Shown piece after piece: positions 8,143-16,648 of a DNA stretch of 64,000 nucleotides; within the stretch, counting starts at the first letter, position 1, and every line of letters begins with the position of its first letter. The position numbers were made by a program, and so were the translations under genes. Below the pieces are notes generated by a model. It saw nothing but the letters and a program-made list of their open reading frames with translations, made no database searches and was not told the origin of the DNA. Source of the stretch: a bacterium (GTDB taxonomy: Bacteria; Electryoneota; RPQS01). The stretch spans positions 186,001-250,000 of the forward strand of contig JADJCU010000002.1 in assembly GCA_016703065.1 (NCBI GenBank), in the 5' to 3' direction.

Positions 8143-8658
8143 ATGCGCATCACTGTGGCGTTGAGCGCCTTCGTGCTGTCCGTTGGAATTTTGTACGGGG
8201 CCGTCACACCGAATCCAGCCGGCGGATTCACGTCTGTGCAGTCGGTGGCGCTACCGGGTACTCCGGAGCAGACCTTTGACGTAATGACCGGCGAGATCGG
8301 TGCGTGGTGGGATCATTCGTTTACTGAGAAGCCGCACAGTTTGCGGATCGAACCGTGGCCGGGGGGGAAGTTCATCGAGGAGTTTGATGACAAGGGGAAC
8401 GGGGCGCTCCATGCGACGGTGATCTACGCGGAGCGCGGCAAGCGGCTGCGATACGACGGGCCGCTCGGACTATCGGGGCGCGCTTTGAACTGTGTCGTGA
8501 CATACGATTACGCGGCGCAGGGCGACAGCACGATGGTCAAGGTGACGGTGGAGATGAGCGGTCAGATTGATGAGGAGTGGGCGAATAGTGTCGACGGCGT
8601 GTGGCACCACTTTCTGGTGGAAGCGTTGCAGCCGTATGTCGAGAAGAACAGGAAATAG
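8143..8658 (+). CDS. Exported SRPBCC (START-like) domain protein
   Basis: 171 aa. A signal peptide (LSAFVLSVGILYGAV) is followed by an SRPBCC fold of the polyketide-cyclase/AHSA1 type: VALPGTPEQTFDVMTGEIGAWW, GGKFIEEFDDKGNG, and a long C-terminal helix (GVWHHFLVEALQPYV). The fold forms a hydrophobic ligand cavity; the ligand is unknown. A signal peptide on this fold is less common than the cytoplasmic form. AGAGG lies upstream of ATG 8143 and a terminator follows at 8680. Confidence 0.75.
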   Translation: MRITVALSAFVLSVGILYGAVTPNPAGGFTSVQSVALPGTPEQTFDVMTGEIGAWWDHSFTEKPHSLRIEPWPGGKFIEEFDDKGNGALHATVIYAERGKRLRYDGPLGLSGRALNCVVTYDYAAQGDSTMVKVTVEMSGQIDEEWANSVDGVWHHFLVEALQPYVEKNRK

Positions 8659-8679
8659 AATTCAGAATGCAGAAAGCAG

Positions 8680-8716
8680 AAGCCCCCGGCGTGCTTGCCG
8701 AGGGCTTTGCTTTTTC
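8680..8716 (+). terminator. Rho-independent terminator
   Basis: Stem 8680-8690 with 8697-8707 (one mismatch, extendable outward with one bulge) followed by a T-rich run at 8711-8715. It closes the SRPBCC gene and separates it from the convergent gene. Confidence 0.75.
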
Positions 8717-8731
8717 AGTGGAGCCGGATGG

Positions 8732-10060
8732 CTACTTCATCAACAGCATTTTGTTCGTGAATAGCTGACCGGCAGTTTCGAGCTTGGCAAAATAGACGCC
8801 GCTGGCGAGTCCCGTGCCATCGAACCGCACCGCATGCTGACCACGGGTGATGTCGTGATCCAACAGTGTGCGGATCATGCGACCGTTCACATCAAAGACC
8901 TCAATCTTGGCGTGTCCATCTTTAGCGACCGCGAAGGAAATCGTCGTGGACGGATTGAACGGATTGGGATAGTTCTGATGGAGCACGGCCTCGGCGGGAG
9001 CCGGGACACGAGGTTCATTTGCCGAGACGATTTGCGTGGTCCAGAAGATCACCTGACCGGCGGTGATGTAGACCGGTTGCGTGTGGCCCGTGCTATTATA
9101 GTTGCAATCGGTACACGTCACTCCGTTCTGACACTCGGGATTGCTCGGGCGGCAGAAATTCTCGTATGGTTCAATAGTCGGCCAGATATCGATGGTCTGA
9201 TTCGGTGTGACTTCGACAAAGGGCACATCCCACGGGTAGACGCGGTCTCCGGGGCACCATCCGGCCCGGCTGAATTGCCACGTGCCGCCCTGGGGACTGC
9301 ACGGATTAATTGCGCAGTCATTTCGCCAGAGCAGATGGTCGTATTGATCGAGCCCGACCCAGACTCCGTGGGTTTTTTGCGAGAATTCCGCAGCGTTATG
9401 CGTGTTGCCTTGTCCGTGTCCGGTGGTCCACAGGCGTACAGTGGCAAACTCGGCTACTTCGTCGACCGGGACGAACGAGATATCAAGATGATTCTCGATC
9501 GGGTCCGCCGGGTCGCCGTAGACTAACCCGCCGAAGTTCCACAGTTGTTCGACGCGATAGGGCTTCAAGGGCATCGGTCCTTCGATGAAATAGAAGGTGC
9601 AGGACACGAGCCACCCCTGATTGCCTCCGATCCAAGTGTCGACGAAGCTATGCAGCGAGACGTTTCCGCGCAAGAGGGACTGGTACTCCAGCATGTCAAA
9701 GCGCCACTCGCAATGGCCCGGTCCACCGCCGCCGGTGATATCGTAGGGGGTGATGACGCGGGCGATCTCGATGTCTTCGAGCGTGGTGTCCGTGAGAGCA
9801 CGCTGGACGTAAAGCCGGGCGGTCCGGTCCCAGGGGTCGCAGTCTCCGGGCGAGCCGGGGCAATCCAGCCGGTAAATCATATAAATTTCGCCGCACTCAA
9901 GAGCCGGCTCTGGAAACTCGAAGGAGGCCGTGTTATCCCGGCCACCGGCCGCGAAGTTGTGCAGCTCTTGCAGGAATGTCAAGACGACGGTTGTATCACC
10001 CACTTCGGCTACGGCAGGCACGGTAAAGGCCACGAGCAACATAAAGACGAGCGAACGCAT
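8732..10060 (-). CDS. Secreted PNGase F-like protein with T9SS sorting domain
   Basis: 442 aa with a signal peptide (FMLLVAFTVPAVA). The body matches the PNGase F fold: CDPWDRTARLYVQ, IEIARVITPYDITGGGGPG, SFVDTWIGGNQGWLV, then RLWTTGHGQGN, LLWRNDCAINPCSPQGG and GWCPGDRVYPW, which is the C-terminal PNGase F domain pattern. The last 80 residues are a type IX sorting domain (LHQNYPNPFNPSTTISF). Known relatives remove N-glycans from glycoproteins; I could not assign the catalytic acids, so activity is inferred. ATG 10060 has AAAGGAG 7 nt upstream. Confidence 0.8.
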   Translation of the reverse strand: MRSLVFMLLVAFTVPAVAEVGDTTVVLTFLQELHNFAAGGRDNTASFEFPEPALECGEIYMIYRLDCPGSPGDCDPWDRTARLYVQRALTDTTLEDIEIARVITPYDITGGGGPGHCEWRFDMLEYQSLLRGNVSLHSFVDTWIGGNQGWLVSCTFYFIEGPMPLKPYRVEQLWNFGGLVYGDPADPIENHLDISFVPVDEVAEFATVRLWTTGHGQGNTHNAAEFSQKTHGVWVGLDQYDHLLWRNDCAINPCSPQGGTWQFSRAGWCPGDRVYPWDVPFVEVTPNQTIDIWPTIEPYENFCRPSNPECQNGVTCTDCNYNSTGHTQPVYITAGQVIFWTTQIVSANEPRVPAPAEAVLHQNYPNPFNPSTTISFAVAKDGHAKIEVFDVNGRMIRTLLDHDITRGQHAVRFDGTGLASGVYFAKLETAGQLFTNKMLLMK

Positions 10061-10087
10061 GGAGAACTCCTTTGTGAGACAGGTCCT

Positions 10088-10116
10088 AATGTACCGAACT
10101 GCTCGCACTCTCACAA
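10088..10116 (-). promoter_or_regulatory. Promoter of the PNGase F-like gene
   Basis: Minus strand TTGTGA (10111-10116), 17-nt spacer, TACATT (10088-10093), giving a leader of about 25-30 nt. Reasonable match, inferred activity. Confidence 0.5.
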
Positions 10117-10212
10117 TAGGGAGCTTAAACAGAAATTTCTTAAAAGGTTGCGCCGATTGACGCCGGGCATCTGGTCACATCAAGGGATTTCTCGACAATA
10201 CATGTAAAACAG

Positions 10213-10241
10213 TTGCTTGTCTACGAGGGCGTTCGTAAATT
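10213..10241 (+). promoter_or_regulatory. Promoter of the barrel protein gene
   Basis: TTGCTT (10213-10218), 17-nt spacer, TAAATT (10236-10241), leader about 31 nt to ATG 10279. It lies inside a spurious upstream reading frame, which supports the downstream start. Confidence 0.5.
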
Positions 10242-10278
10242 GTACGGTTACATTCAGCACAAACAAGGAGAAATCGAG

Positions 10279-10854
10279 ATGAGAATGCTGACTTTGATTG
10301 TCCTTTTGGCGGCATTTGCACTGCCGGGTTGGGCCGCCTACCCGCTCGGAGTCGGGGTGCACGGCGGCTACGACATGCCGGTGATTCAAGGGGATGTCGG
10401 AGCGGGTCCGTTGTTTGGGATTTCAGTGCGCGGAAACATCGTAGGACCGCTGCACGGGCAACTGCTGTTCCGCAGCACCTCGCAAGCGGATGTGGAAGAG
10501 GATATCGACTTTCCGGGTGAGCCGACGTTGACCATTCCGGGGGGAACGCTATCCGGGTTTGGCTTGAATCTGCTTCTGGCGAAGAAAGACCCAGCGAGCT
10601 TCTGGCCGTACTTCCACCTTGGCGTGTCGAGTAATTCGTTGTCACCGGGGGCGGACTTCAAGGAAGACGAATCGCTTTCGGGCATCAGCGGCGGTCTTGG
10701 TGCAGGAATCAATCTGTATCAGCGCAAGGTGTATCTTGATATCAACACGGGGCTGTTGGTCATGCGGTTCCACGACAACAACGCGTCGCGCAAGAACTGG
10801 CAGACGACGTTGGGCGTGCAGTATTTTATTCCGATCAAAGGCAAGTCCAACTAA
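10279..10854 (+). CDS. Small outer-membrane beta-barrel-like protein
   Basis: 191 aa with a signal peptide (LLAAFALPGWA). The mature part alternates hydrophobic and polar residues with glycine turns (LGVGVHGGYDMPV, FGISVRGNIVGPL, GISGGLGAGINLYQRKVYLDI) and ends TLGVQYFIPIKGKSN, all typical of an OmpW/OMP_b-brl-like 8-strand barrel. Start ATG 10279 has AAGGAG upstream. The lipoprotein gene 21 bp downstream is probably co-transcribed. The transported or bound molecule is unknown. Confidence 0.7.
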   Translation: MRMLTLIVLLAAFALPGWAAYPLGVGVHGGYDMPVIQGDVGAGPLFGISVRGNIVGPLHGQLLFRSTSQADVEEDIDFPGEPTLTIPGGTLSGFGLNLLLAKKDPASFWPYFHLGVSSNSLSPGADFKEDESLSGISGGLGAGINLYQRKVYLDINTGLLVMRFHDNNASRKNWQTTLGVQYFIPIKGKSN

Positions 10855-10875
10855 ACCGCGCACAAGGAGCGTAAC

Positions 10876-11451
10876 ATGAAGCTGAAACTTTGTATTCTTG
10901 CCGCGTTGTTGGTGACGATTGTCAGCGGCTGTGGTTTGACTTCGGGCACCGCGTTTGTATCGCAGGAGATAGAGCGAGACATTTATACGGACACGCGGCC
11001 TTCGGGCGTGACGCGGGGCGACGGCCACCTCGACGTCGAGCGTATGGACAGTGTGATCGTGAATCTGACTGACAACAGTGATTGGTCGGATTTTACGATC
11101 GAGGGTGTTGAGGATGGCTGCATCAATGTCACGGCGACGAATCACCTTGATTCGCCTGTGTCCGGTGAGATTTGGATTGTCCCCGATATTACTTTCAGCG
11201 CAGGCAACGATCCGGATGCTGTCCGCAACGCGCCGGGCGCATTCCGCGTTTTCAGCGGCCTTGCGCTGGCCCCTCTCGAGACGCGCCAATTCATGTGCTT
11301 CGAGACGATCGAAATGCTCGAGAACACTGATCAACTCGTCGATGTCGTCCGCGCGGGCACATTGCAGGCTTGGGGACTTGGCGACCAGACGATCTACTGC
11401 TTCAGCCTGACTGGAATAGTCTTCGGGTTCCACATAACGGGTTCACTCTAA
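10876..11451 (+). CDS. Hypothetical lipoprotein
   Basis: 191 aa. The lipoprotein signal ends in VTIVSGC. The mature protein is beta-rich and acidic (VERMDSVIVNLTDNSDWSDF) with no known motif. AAGGAG precedes ATG 10876, and it follows the barrel gene by 21 bp and ends at a strong terminator, so the two form a small envelope operon. The partner role is inference. Confidence 0.65.
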   Translation: MKLKLCILAALLVTIVSGCGLTSGTAFVSQEIERDIYTDTRPSGVTRGDGHLDVERMDSVIVNLTDNSDWSDFTIEGVEDGCINVTATNHLDSPVSGEIWIVPDITFSAGNDPDAVRNAPGAFRVFSGLALAPLETRQFMCFETIEMLENTDQLVDVVRAGTLQAWGLGDQTIYCFSLTGIVFGFHITGSL

Positions 11452-11472
11452 TTGGAGCTTTCGTGGTCATGG

Positions 11473-11508
11473 CGCCCGGCGGGAAACCTTGCCGGGCGTC
11501 TTTTTTTT
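11473..11508 (+). terminator. Strong Rho-independent terminator
   Basis: An 8-bp GC stem (11473-11480 with 11491-11498) with 10-nt loop, followed by an uninterrupted run of T residues at 11501-11508. It ends the barrel/lipoprotein operon. Confidence 0.9.
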
Positions 11509-11641
11509 GGTTGGGAACTGAGCGGAATTTGCCGGCGTTTTCCCTTTTTGACCACGAGCCGGGTGCGGCGCCGCGCAGACGGGTTGCCAATCACGCCGCT
11601 AAAGGCATGATATATAATGAAGTTGGGTGAAAACGCCCCGC

Positions 11642-11670
11642 TTGACAATCGGCGTGCATCTCGCTATCTT
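11642..11670 (+). promoter_or_regulatory. Promoter of the hrcA-grpE-dnaJ operon
   Basis: TTGACA (11642-11647), 17-nt spacer, TATCTT (11665-11670), predicted start near 11677 and a leader of about 20 nt to ATG 11696. No CIRCE inverted repeat (TTAGCACTC-N9-GAGTGCTAA) is visible around it. Confidence 0.75.
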
Positions 11671-11695
11671 ATCAGATTACCCTGAATCGAACTCC

Positions 11696-12736
11696 ATGGC
11701 CCTTCAACAACCGACTCCGCAGCTAACCGAACGCGAGAAGCTCATCCTTCGCGCGGTGGTTCAGCATTTCATCCTCACGGCAAATCCGGTGGGGTCGCGG
11801 CACGTTGCACGGAAGTTTGGCATCGCGCTGTCGGCAGCCACGATTCGTAATGTCATGTCCGACCTTGAGGAGATGGGGCTGCTTAGTCATCCACATACGT
11901 CGGCGGGGCGCATGCCTTCGGATTTGGGCTATCGCCTGTACGTTGATGATCTGATGGACCTGGGCGAGCTGACCGGGGAAGAGCGCGAGGCCATCGAACG
12001 TGAGATAGAATCCGTCCCTGCGGAGCTTGAAGGAGTCTTAGACGCCACGACCCGTGTGCTGGCTTCGGCCTCGAACCTGCTGGGGATTGTTGTGATTCCC
12101 GAACTGCAGAAGGCGGTGCTGGGTCGAATAGAGTTGGCGCGGCTTAGCGAACGAAGGTTATTGGTTGTGATAACGCTTGAATCGGGTCCGATGAAGTCGA
12201 TCATGGTCGAACTCGAGCAACAGATGAGCGAGGAGTCTGTTCGTCATGTGACGGCGGCGTTGAATCGGCGGCTGGTTGGTTTGACGGTTGGGGCTATTCG
12301 TGAACAGATTGCGTCGCGGATGCAGAATCTCGGTGAAACGCCGCAGAGTCTAATCAGACTATTCGTGGAATCAACGGACGAGCTGTTTAATTTTTCGGGC
12401 AAAGAGCATGTGAAGATCGGAGGGCGAGCGCAGGTGATCAATCAGCCGGAGTTTTCGACGCCGGGCTCGATGCGCGGGATCATCGAATTGGTGGAAGACA
12501 AGGACATTATCATCCACCTGTTGCAGAATCCGGACTCGCGGGGGCCGATTTCAATTTCCATTGGCCGCGAGAATCCCGACACGCGCGCGAAAGACCTGTC
12601 AGTGCTTTCGGCGGACTACAAGACGAGTTCGAGTTCGGGGAAACTTGGGGTGATTGGACCGACGCGCATGGATTACTCGCGGTTGACGAGTCTGCTGGAG
12701 TATACGGCGCGAGTGGTCAGTAAACGACTTGCATAA
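11696..12736 (+). CDS. hrcA: Heat-inducible transcription repressor HrcA
   Basis: 346 aa. The N-terminal winged helix is diagnostic: LTEREKLILRAVVQHFILT, GSRHVARKFGIALSAATIRNVMSDLEEMGLL and HTSAGRMPSDLGYRLYVD. The GAF-like core and dimerisation region follow, ending with DYSRLTSLLEYTARVVSK. HrcA represses chaperone genes at CIRCE sites and is itself kept active by GroEL. The start is placed at ATG 11696, just after the promoter, rather than at an upstream codon that would lie inside it. It heads an operon with grpE 5 bp downstream and dnaJ. Confidence 0.95.
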   Translation: MALQQPTPQLTEREKLILRAVVQHFILTANPVGSRHVARKFGIALSAATIRNVMSDLEEMGLLSHPHTSAGRMPSDLGYRLYVDDLMDLGELTGEEREAIEREIESVPAELEGVLDATTRVLASASNLLGIVVIPELQKAVLGRIELARLSERRLLVVITLESGPMKSIMVELEQQMSEESVRHVTAALNRRLVGLTVGAIREQIASRMQNLGETPQSLIRLFVESTDELFNFSGKEHVKIGGRAQVINQPEFSTPGSMRGIIELVEDKDIIIHLLQNPDSRGPISISIGRENPDTRAKDLSVLSADYKTSSSSGKLGVIGPTRMDYSRLTSLLEYTARVVSKRLA

Positions 12737-12741
12737 CACGG

Positions 12742-13299
12742 ATGAAGATGAACGAACAAGATAAGACAACGCCAGAGGTATTGGAATCGCAACCGAGTCC
12801 GGACGAGCTTTCATCCGGTCCATCGGAGCATGAGCTTGCGCGCGCGGAAGCGGCGGAGTGGCGGGACAAGTACGTTCGGCAATTGGCCGAGTTTGACAAC
12901 TATCGCAAGCGGATGCGCGGCGAGTTGGAGAATGTGCGCGAGAGCGTTGCTGAAACGGTGTTGCTGAATCTGCTGACGGTATATGACGATTTGAATCGTA
13001 CGCTCGATGCTCCGGCGGCTGACGACGCTACATTGCGGCGCGGTGTGGAGTTGGTACAGCAGAAGTTTCAGGCATATTTGGAGTCGCGAGGAATTACGCG
13101 GCTTGAGTGCCGCGGCAAGGAGTTTAATCCGGACGAGCACGATGCGATTTTGATGCAGGCGCGCGGGGGATTTCCGGCGCATGTTGTTTTGGAAGAGGTG
13201 ACGCCTGGCTACAAACTGGGAGATCGTGTTATTCGCCATGCGCAAGTGATCGTGTCGAGTGAGCCGGACGACGGCGCAAACGATGGGGAGCAGCAGTAG
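12742..13299 (+). CDS. grpE: Nucleotide exchange factor GrpE
   Basis: 185 aa co-chaperone that releases ADP from DnaK. A long acidic/coiled-coil N-terminus leads to the GrpE dimer helix (EWRDKYVRQLAEFDNYRKR) and the C-terminal beta domain (FNPDEHDAILMQ, GYKLGDRVIRHAQVIV). It has two close ATG choices (12742, 12748). It sits between hrcA and dnaJ; dnaK, often between grpE and dnaJ, is absent here. Confidence 0.95.
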   Translation: MKMNEQDKTTPEVLESQPSPDELSSGPSEHELARAEAAEWRDKYVRQLAEFDNYRKRMRGELENVRESVAETVLLNLLTVYDDLNRTLDAPAADDATLRRGVELVQQKFQAYLESRGITRLECRGKEFNPDEHDAILMQARGGFPAHVVLEEVTPGYKLGDRVIRHAQVIVSSEPDDGANDGEQQ

Positions 13300-13303
13300 T
13301 AAG

Positions 13304-14452
13304 ATGGCGAAACGTGACTACTACGAGATCTTGGGCGTCGAACGCGGCGCGAGTCAGGACGAGGTCAAGAAGGCTTACCGCAAGTTAGCGATGCAGTATC
13401 ACCCGGATAAGAACAAGGGTGACGCCGCAGCGGAAGAGAAGTTCAAAGAGGTTGGCGAAGCCTACGCCGTGCTGTCGGATCAGCAGAAGCGCGCGCAGTA
13501 TGACCGGTTCGGTCATACGGCAGGCAGCGCCGGTCCACGCGGCGGCCAGCAAGGCGGAAGTTTCGAGTTTGATTTGAGCGATGCGCTGCGGCAGTTCATG
13601 GAAGGCGGGATGTTTGGGGACATCTTTGGCCAACAGCAGCGAGGCGGGCGAGGATCAGCGCGCGTTCGCGGTAACGATTTGCAGTTGAAGTTGTCGCTGA
13701 CGCTGGAAGAGATATCGGACGGAGTTCGCAATACGATTCGCGTGAAGCGGCGGCGTCCATGTCAATCGTGCGGTGGCAAAGGAGCGGCGGCGGGAAGCGC
13801 TCCGCAGGAATGTCCGACTTGTCGCGGACAGGGTCAGGTGCGGCAGGTGTCACGCACGATACTCGGGCAGTTTGTAAATATCCAGACTTGTCCGCAATGT
13901 CACGGCGATGGGAAGATCATTTCGAATCCATGCAAGACGTGCGAGGGTGAAGGGCGGACGCGTGTTGAGGATACGATTCACGTCGATGTCCCTGCGGGTG
14001 TTGCGGCGGGACAATATCTCACGCTGCGAGGCGAAGGGCACTCGGGGCCGCGCAACGGTCCGGCGGGCGATTTGATAGTGCTGATTGAAGAAAAGGAGCA
14101 CGAGTATTTCGAACGCGACGGCGACAATATCATCTACAAGTTGACTGTTTCGGTTCCGCAGCTGCTGTTGGGAGCGACGCTTGAAGTGCCGACGCTGTCC
14201 GGGAAAGCGCAATTGAAGCTCGAACCGGGGATGTCACCGGGTAAGATGCTGCGAATGCGCGGCAAGGGGCTTCCGGCGCTGAACGGGTACGGGCGGGGTG
14301 ATCAACTGGTTGAGATTGAACTGCATGTTCCGAAGAAGCTGAGTGCAGCGGAACGGGCGGCGATTGAAAAGCTGATGGAGAGTGAGAACTTCAAGGTGCA
14401 GACGAACGAGAAGGGATTTTTCGAGCGTGTACGCGAAGCATTCGGGCAATGA
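13304..14452 (+). CDS. dnaJ: Chaperone DnaJ (Hsp40, type I)
   Basis: 382 aa. The J domain at 1-70 has the HPD motif (YHPDKNKGD); a glycine-rich linker follows (about 75-125); the zinc domain carries four CxxCxGxG repeats (CQSCGGKG, CPTCRGQG, CPQCHGDG, CKTCEGEG); and the substrate-binding C-terminal domains are complete. It stimulates DnaK ATPase and binds unfolded protein. ATG 13304 matches the family start MAKRDYYEILGV. It overlaps comEA by 4 bp. Confidence 0.97.
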   Translation: MAKRDYYEILGVERGASQDEVKKAYRKLAMQYHPDKNKGDAAAEEKFKEVGEAYAVLSDQQKRAQYDRFGHTAGSAGPRGGQQGGSFEFDLSDALRQFMEGGMFGDIFGQQQRGGRGSARVRGNDLQLKLSLTLEEISDGVRNTIRVKRRRPCQSCGGKGAAAGSAPQECPTCRGQGQVRQVSRTILGQFVNIQTCPQCHGDGKIISNPCKTCEGEGRTRVEDTIHVDVPAGVAAGQYLTLRGEGHSGPRNGPAGDLIVLIEEKEHEYFERDGDNIIYKLTVSVPQLLLGATLEVPTLSGKAQLKLEPGMSPGKMLRMRGKGLPALNGYGRGDQLVEIELHVPKKLSAAERAAIEKLMESENFKVQTNEKGFFERVREAFGQ

Positions 14453-14853
14453 TCTGGAAGTTTGACTTCAGTCGCCGCTCACTCGTCTGGCTGCTGGGGC
14501 TAAGCTTTGTTGCGGGCACCGGACTGGAGATTTGGGAGCAGTGGAGCGGACGGCGCGCAGTTTCGAGCGCAGGGATCGTCTCGATGGGTCACGATGCCCG
14601 GCTTGCGGAGTTAGCGGATTCGCTATATAAGGCGCGGCAGGTCGAGTTAGCGAAACCGATTGATATCAATCTTGCCAGTGCATCGGAGCTCGAACGACTG
14701 CCGGGAATTGGGCCGGTGCTGGCAGAGCGGATCCTTTCAGAGCGGGAAACGAACGGGCCGTTCGTGACTGTTGATGATCTTGACCGTGTGTCGGGAATCG
14801 GAGTGAAGAAGCTCGCGGAGCTGCGCGCTCGCGTAACAGTAGCAACAGAGTGA
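14449..14853 (+). CDS. ComEA-like helix-hairpin-helix DNA-binding protein
   Basis: 134 aa. One membrane segment near the N-terminus (LVWLLGLSFVAGTG) is followed by a linker and the tandem HhH typical of ComEA: DINLASASELERLPGIG, then FVTVDDLDRVSGIGVKKL. ComEA binds double-stranded DNA outside the inner membrane during natural transformation. Start ATG overlaps the dnaJ stop (ATGA). No comEC is in the window, so competence is possible but not shown. Confidence 0.85.
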   Translation: MIWKFDFSRRSLVWLLGLSFVAGTGLEIWEQWSGRRAVSSAGIVSMGHDARLAELADSLYKARQVELAKPIDINLASASELERLPGIGPVLAERILSERETNGPFVTVDDLDRVSGIGVKKLAELRARVTVATE

Positions 14854-14896
14854 CAGTTGGCTGCCCGGGGGCAGTCTTGCCATAAGGAGCGGGAAG

Positions 14897-15438
14897 ATGG
14901 CGGTGCGGATATCCGCGGAGCGCGGCGCGGCAAGCTTCAGGTTGAACTGCGGCCAACCGCGGCGCGAACATTGGAATCGGTGTTCGACATGCTGCGCAAT
15001 GACATTGCTGAGACGCGTGTGCTGGACTTGTTTGCGGGTGTGGGATCGTACGGCGTACTGGCGTTGCGGCGCGGGGCGGATGTCGCAGTGTTCGTTGACA
15101 AGTCGCGCGAAGCGGAGAAGAGGATGAAGAATGCCCTTGCGCAGTATCATCTCGAAGACCGTTCAGTTGTGCATTGCGAGGACGTTCATCATTTTCTGCA
15201 CAACGCGGCGCGCTTCACAGAACCGTTCAATGTTATTTTTGCGGATCCGCCGTACGAGAAAATCGTACCTGCGGAACTGATGGAACATATCCTCGACTCC
15301 AAACTACTCGCGCCGGGCGGATTAATTGTATTCGAGCATTCCAAGCGACAGGCTCCGCCGGATGTTGTTGGTCTAAGACTTCGCAAGTCACGCGTGTTTG
15401 GTGACACCACGGTCAGTATCTGGGATTCGATGGCTTAG
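14897..15438 (+). CDS. rsmD: 16S rRNA (guanine966-N2)-methyltransferase RsmD, with apparent frameshift
   Basis: About 180 aa after one-base correction. ATG 14897 has AAGGAG 8 nt upstream and reads MAVRISAER, the RsmD start. From about 14921 the family reading continues one frame back as RRGKLQVELRPTAARTLESV, so one base appears missing. The SAM motif (VLDLFAGVGSYGVLALRRGA) and catalytic FADPPYEKI are intact. The enzyme methylates G966 of 16S rRNA. Without correction only a TTG-initiated frame from 14857 is open, and it has no family N-terminus. Confidence 0.8.
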
Positions 15439-15440
15439 CC

Positions 15441-15875
15441 ATGCTCACGCATCGCGTCGCAGTCGCAGCTTATGTATTTCGAGGCGGCAAGGTGCTGCTT
15501 CTTAAGCGGGCCACACCGCCGCAGACATTTGCGCCTCCGGGAGGCAAGCTTGAAGTGGGCGAGGATCCGCTGGCCGGGCTGCACCGCGAAGTCTTTGAGG
15601 AAACCGGTCTGGAGATTGAGGTTGTCGGTGTCGCACATACGTGGTATGGGAGGGTGACATCGGGCGACGACCTGCTGCTCTGTATCAATTTTCTTGCCAC
15701 GAGTGAACATGGCGAGCCGCGATTAAGTGACGAGCACACAGAGTGGACTTGGGTCGCGCGGGCAGAGCTGGAGAACGGGACATTTCGCACGCAGGATGAG
15801 CAGGGGAACGGCTATCGCGCGATTAGTTTGCTGGAAGCATTTGACAGTTTCGCGCGATGGATGACGACGCACTGA
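15441..15875 (+). CDS. Nudix hydrolase
   Basis: 144 aa. The Nudix box is complete: GGKLEVGEDPLAGL then REVFEETGLEI, giving the Mg-binding REVxEE helix. It begins VAVAAYVFRGGKVLLLKR, like MutT/8-oxo-dGTPase and NUDT relatives. The family hydrolyses nucleoside diphosphates linked to another moiety; the exact substrate cannot be read. It starts 2 bp after rsmD and overlaps the next gene by 19 bp. Confidence 0.9.
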   Translation: MLTHRVAVAAYVFRGGKVLLLKRATPPQTFAPPGGKLEVGEDPLAGLHREVFEETGLEIEVVGVAHTWYGRVTSGDDLLLCINFLATSEHGEPRLSDEHTEWTWVARAELENGTFRTQDEQGNGYRAISLLEAFDSFARWMTTH

Positions 15876-16648
15876 CTCGCGCGCTGATTCACGCCCTGCG
15901 AGAACGGCGCGACAGTTTTGAAGCGCCCGATGGCCGACGGTATTCCCGGCAGGACATGCAAGCGCGTTTACGCGAACTTATTGCTGCGGATCTTATCGTG
16001 ATGCGCACGTGTTCGCTGTCGGCGGCGATTGTCGTGGCTGCGCCGCACGTGAGTTTTGACAATTGGACTCAGTATTACGCGAATCGGGTAGCGCCGGCAT
16101 TGCAGGCGGGCGAAGTTCTCGCGCGCAACTTTCGCGATGAGGACGGCAGCAAGATTCCGGTGTCGATCGGTCGACATCTTCACGTCAATCGTCCGACTGA
16201 ATCAGAGCGGCGGGGAGGACGGGAATTTGAATCGGATCGCGCCCGGGCGGTGCATGCGGACTACATTGGCGCGCTTGTTCAAGCGGGAGGAAAGGCTCCG
16301 CTTGATCTGCTGATAGAACTTCACGGACATCATCGGCACACGGTACTCGAAGCCGCAACGACCGGAATATCAGAGGCGGAGGCCCGAGTAATCTTAGACG
16401 CGTATCGCGCGGCGACAGGCAATCAGACAGGGAGCCCCGAGCTGCACATTGAACCATTGCATGAGTTGCGGTATGCAGCGCGTTCAGCGAAAGAGTTGGG
16501 TTCACTGCGAGACAGCGTCTGTCGACGCGCCCTGCACCTTGAGTTGCCGCGTCAATGCCGGGACACCGCAGCGAATCGCGAGGCATTTCAACCGATCCTC
16601 ACCGAGTGGCTGCGGAGCTGCATGACCATGTTTGAGATGGCGGCGTGA
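15857..16648 (+). CDS. N-formylglutamate amidohydrolase-like protein (tentative)
   Basis: 263 aa. Spaced motifs suggest a zinc amidohydrolase of the N-formylglutamate/succinylglutamate hydrolase fold: AAPHVSFDNWTQYYANRV, then LHVNRPTESERR (family DxNRP region), LLIELHGHHRH (family DLHG) and LHLELPRQCR near the end. The similarity is weak and I may be wrong. It could act on an N-acylated or ester substrate. It is coupled to the Nudix gene by a 19-bp overlap and to the antiporter by GTGA. Confidence 0.5.
   Translation: MDDDALTRALIHALRERRDSFEAPDGRRYSRQDMQARLRELIAADLIVMRTCSLSAAIVVAAPHVSFDNWTQYYANRVAPALQAGEVLARNFRDEDGSKIPVSIGRHLHVNRPTESERRGGREFESDRARAVHADYIGALVQAGGKAPLDLLIELHGHHRHTVLEAATTGISEAEARVILDAYRAATGNQTGSPELHIEPLHELRYAARSAKELGSLRDSVCRRALHLELPRQCRDTAANREAFQPILTEWLRSCMTMFEMAA

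Noticed and set aside
11627..11695. Upstream start for hrcA
   Set aside because: It would place the -35/-10 inside the coding region; HrcA family starts near ATG 11696.
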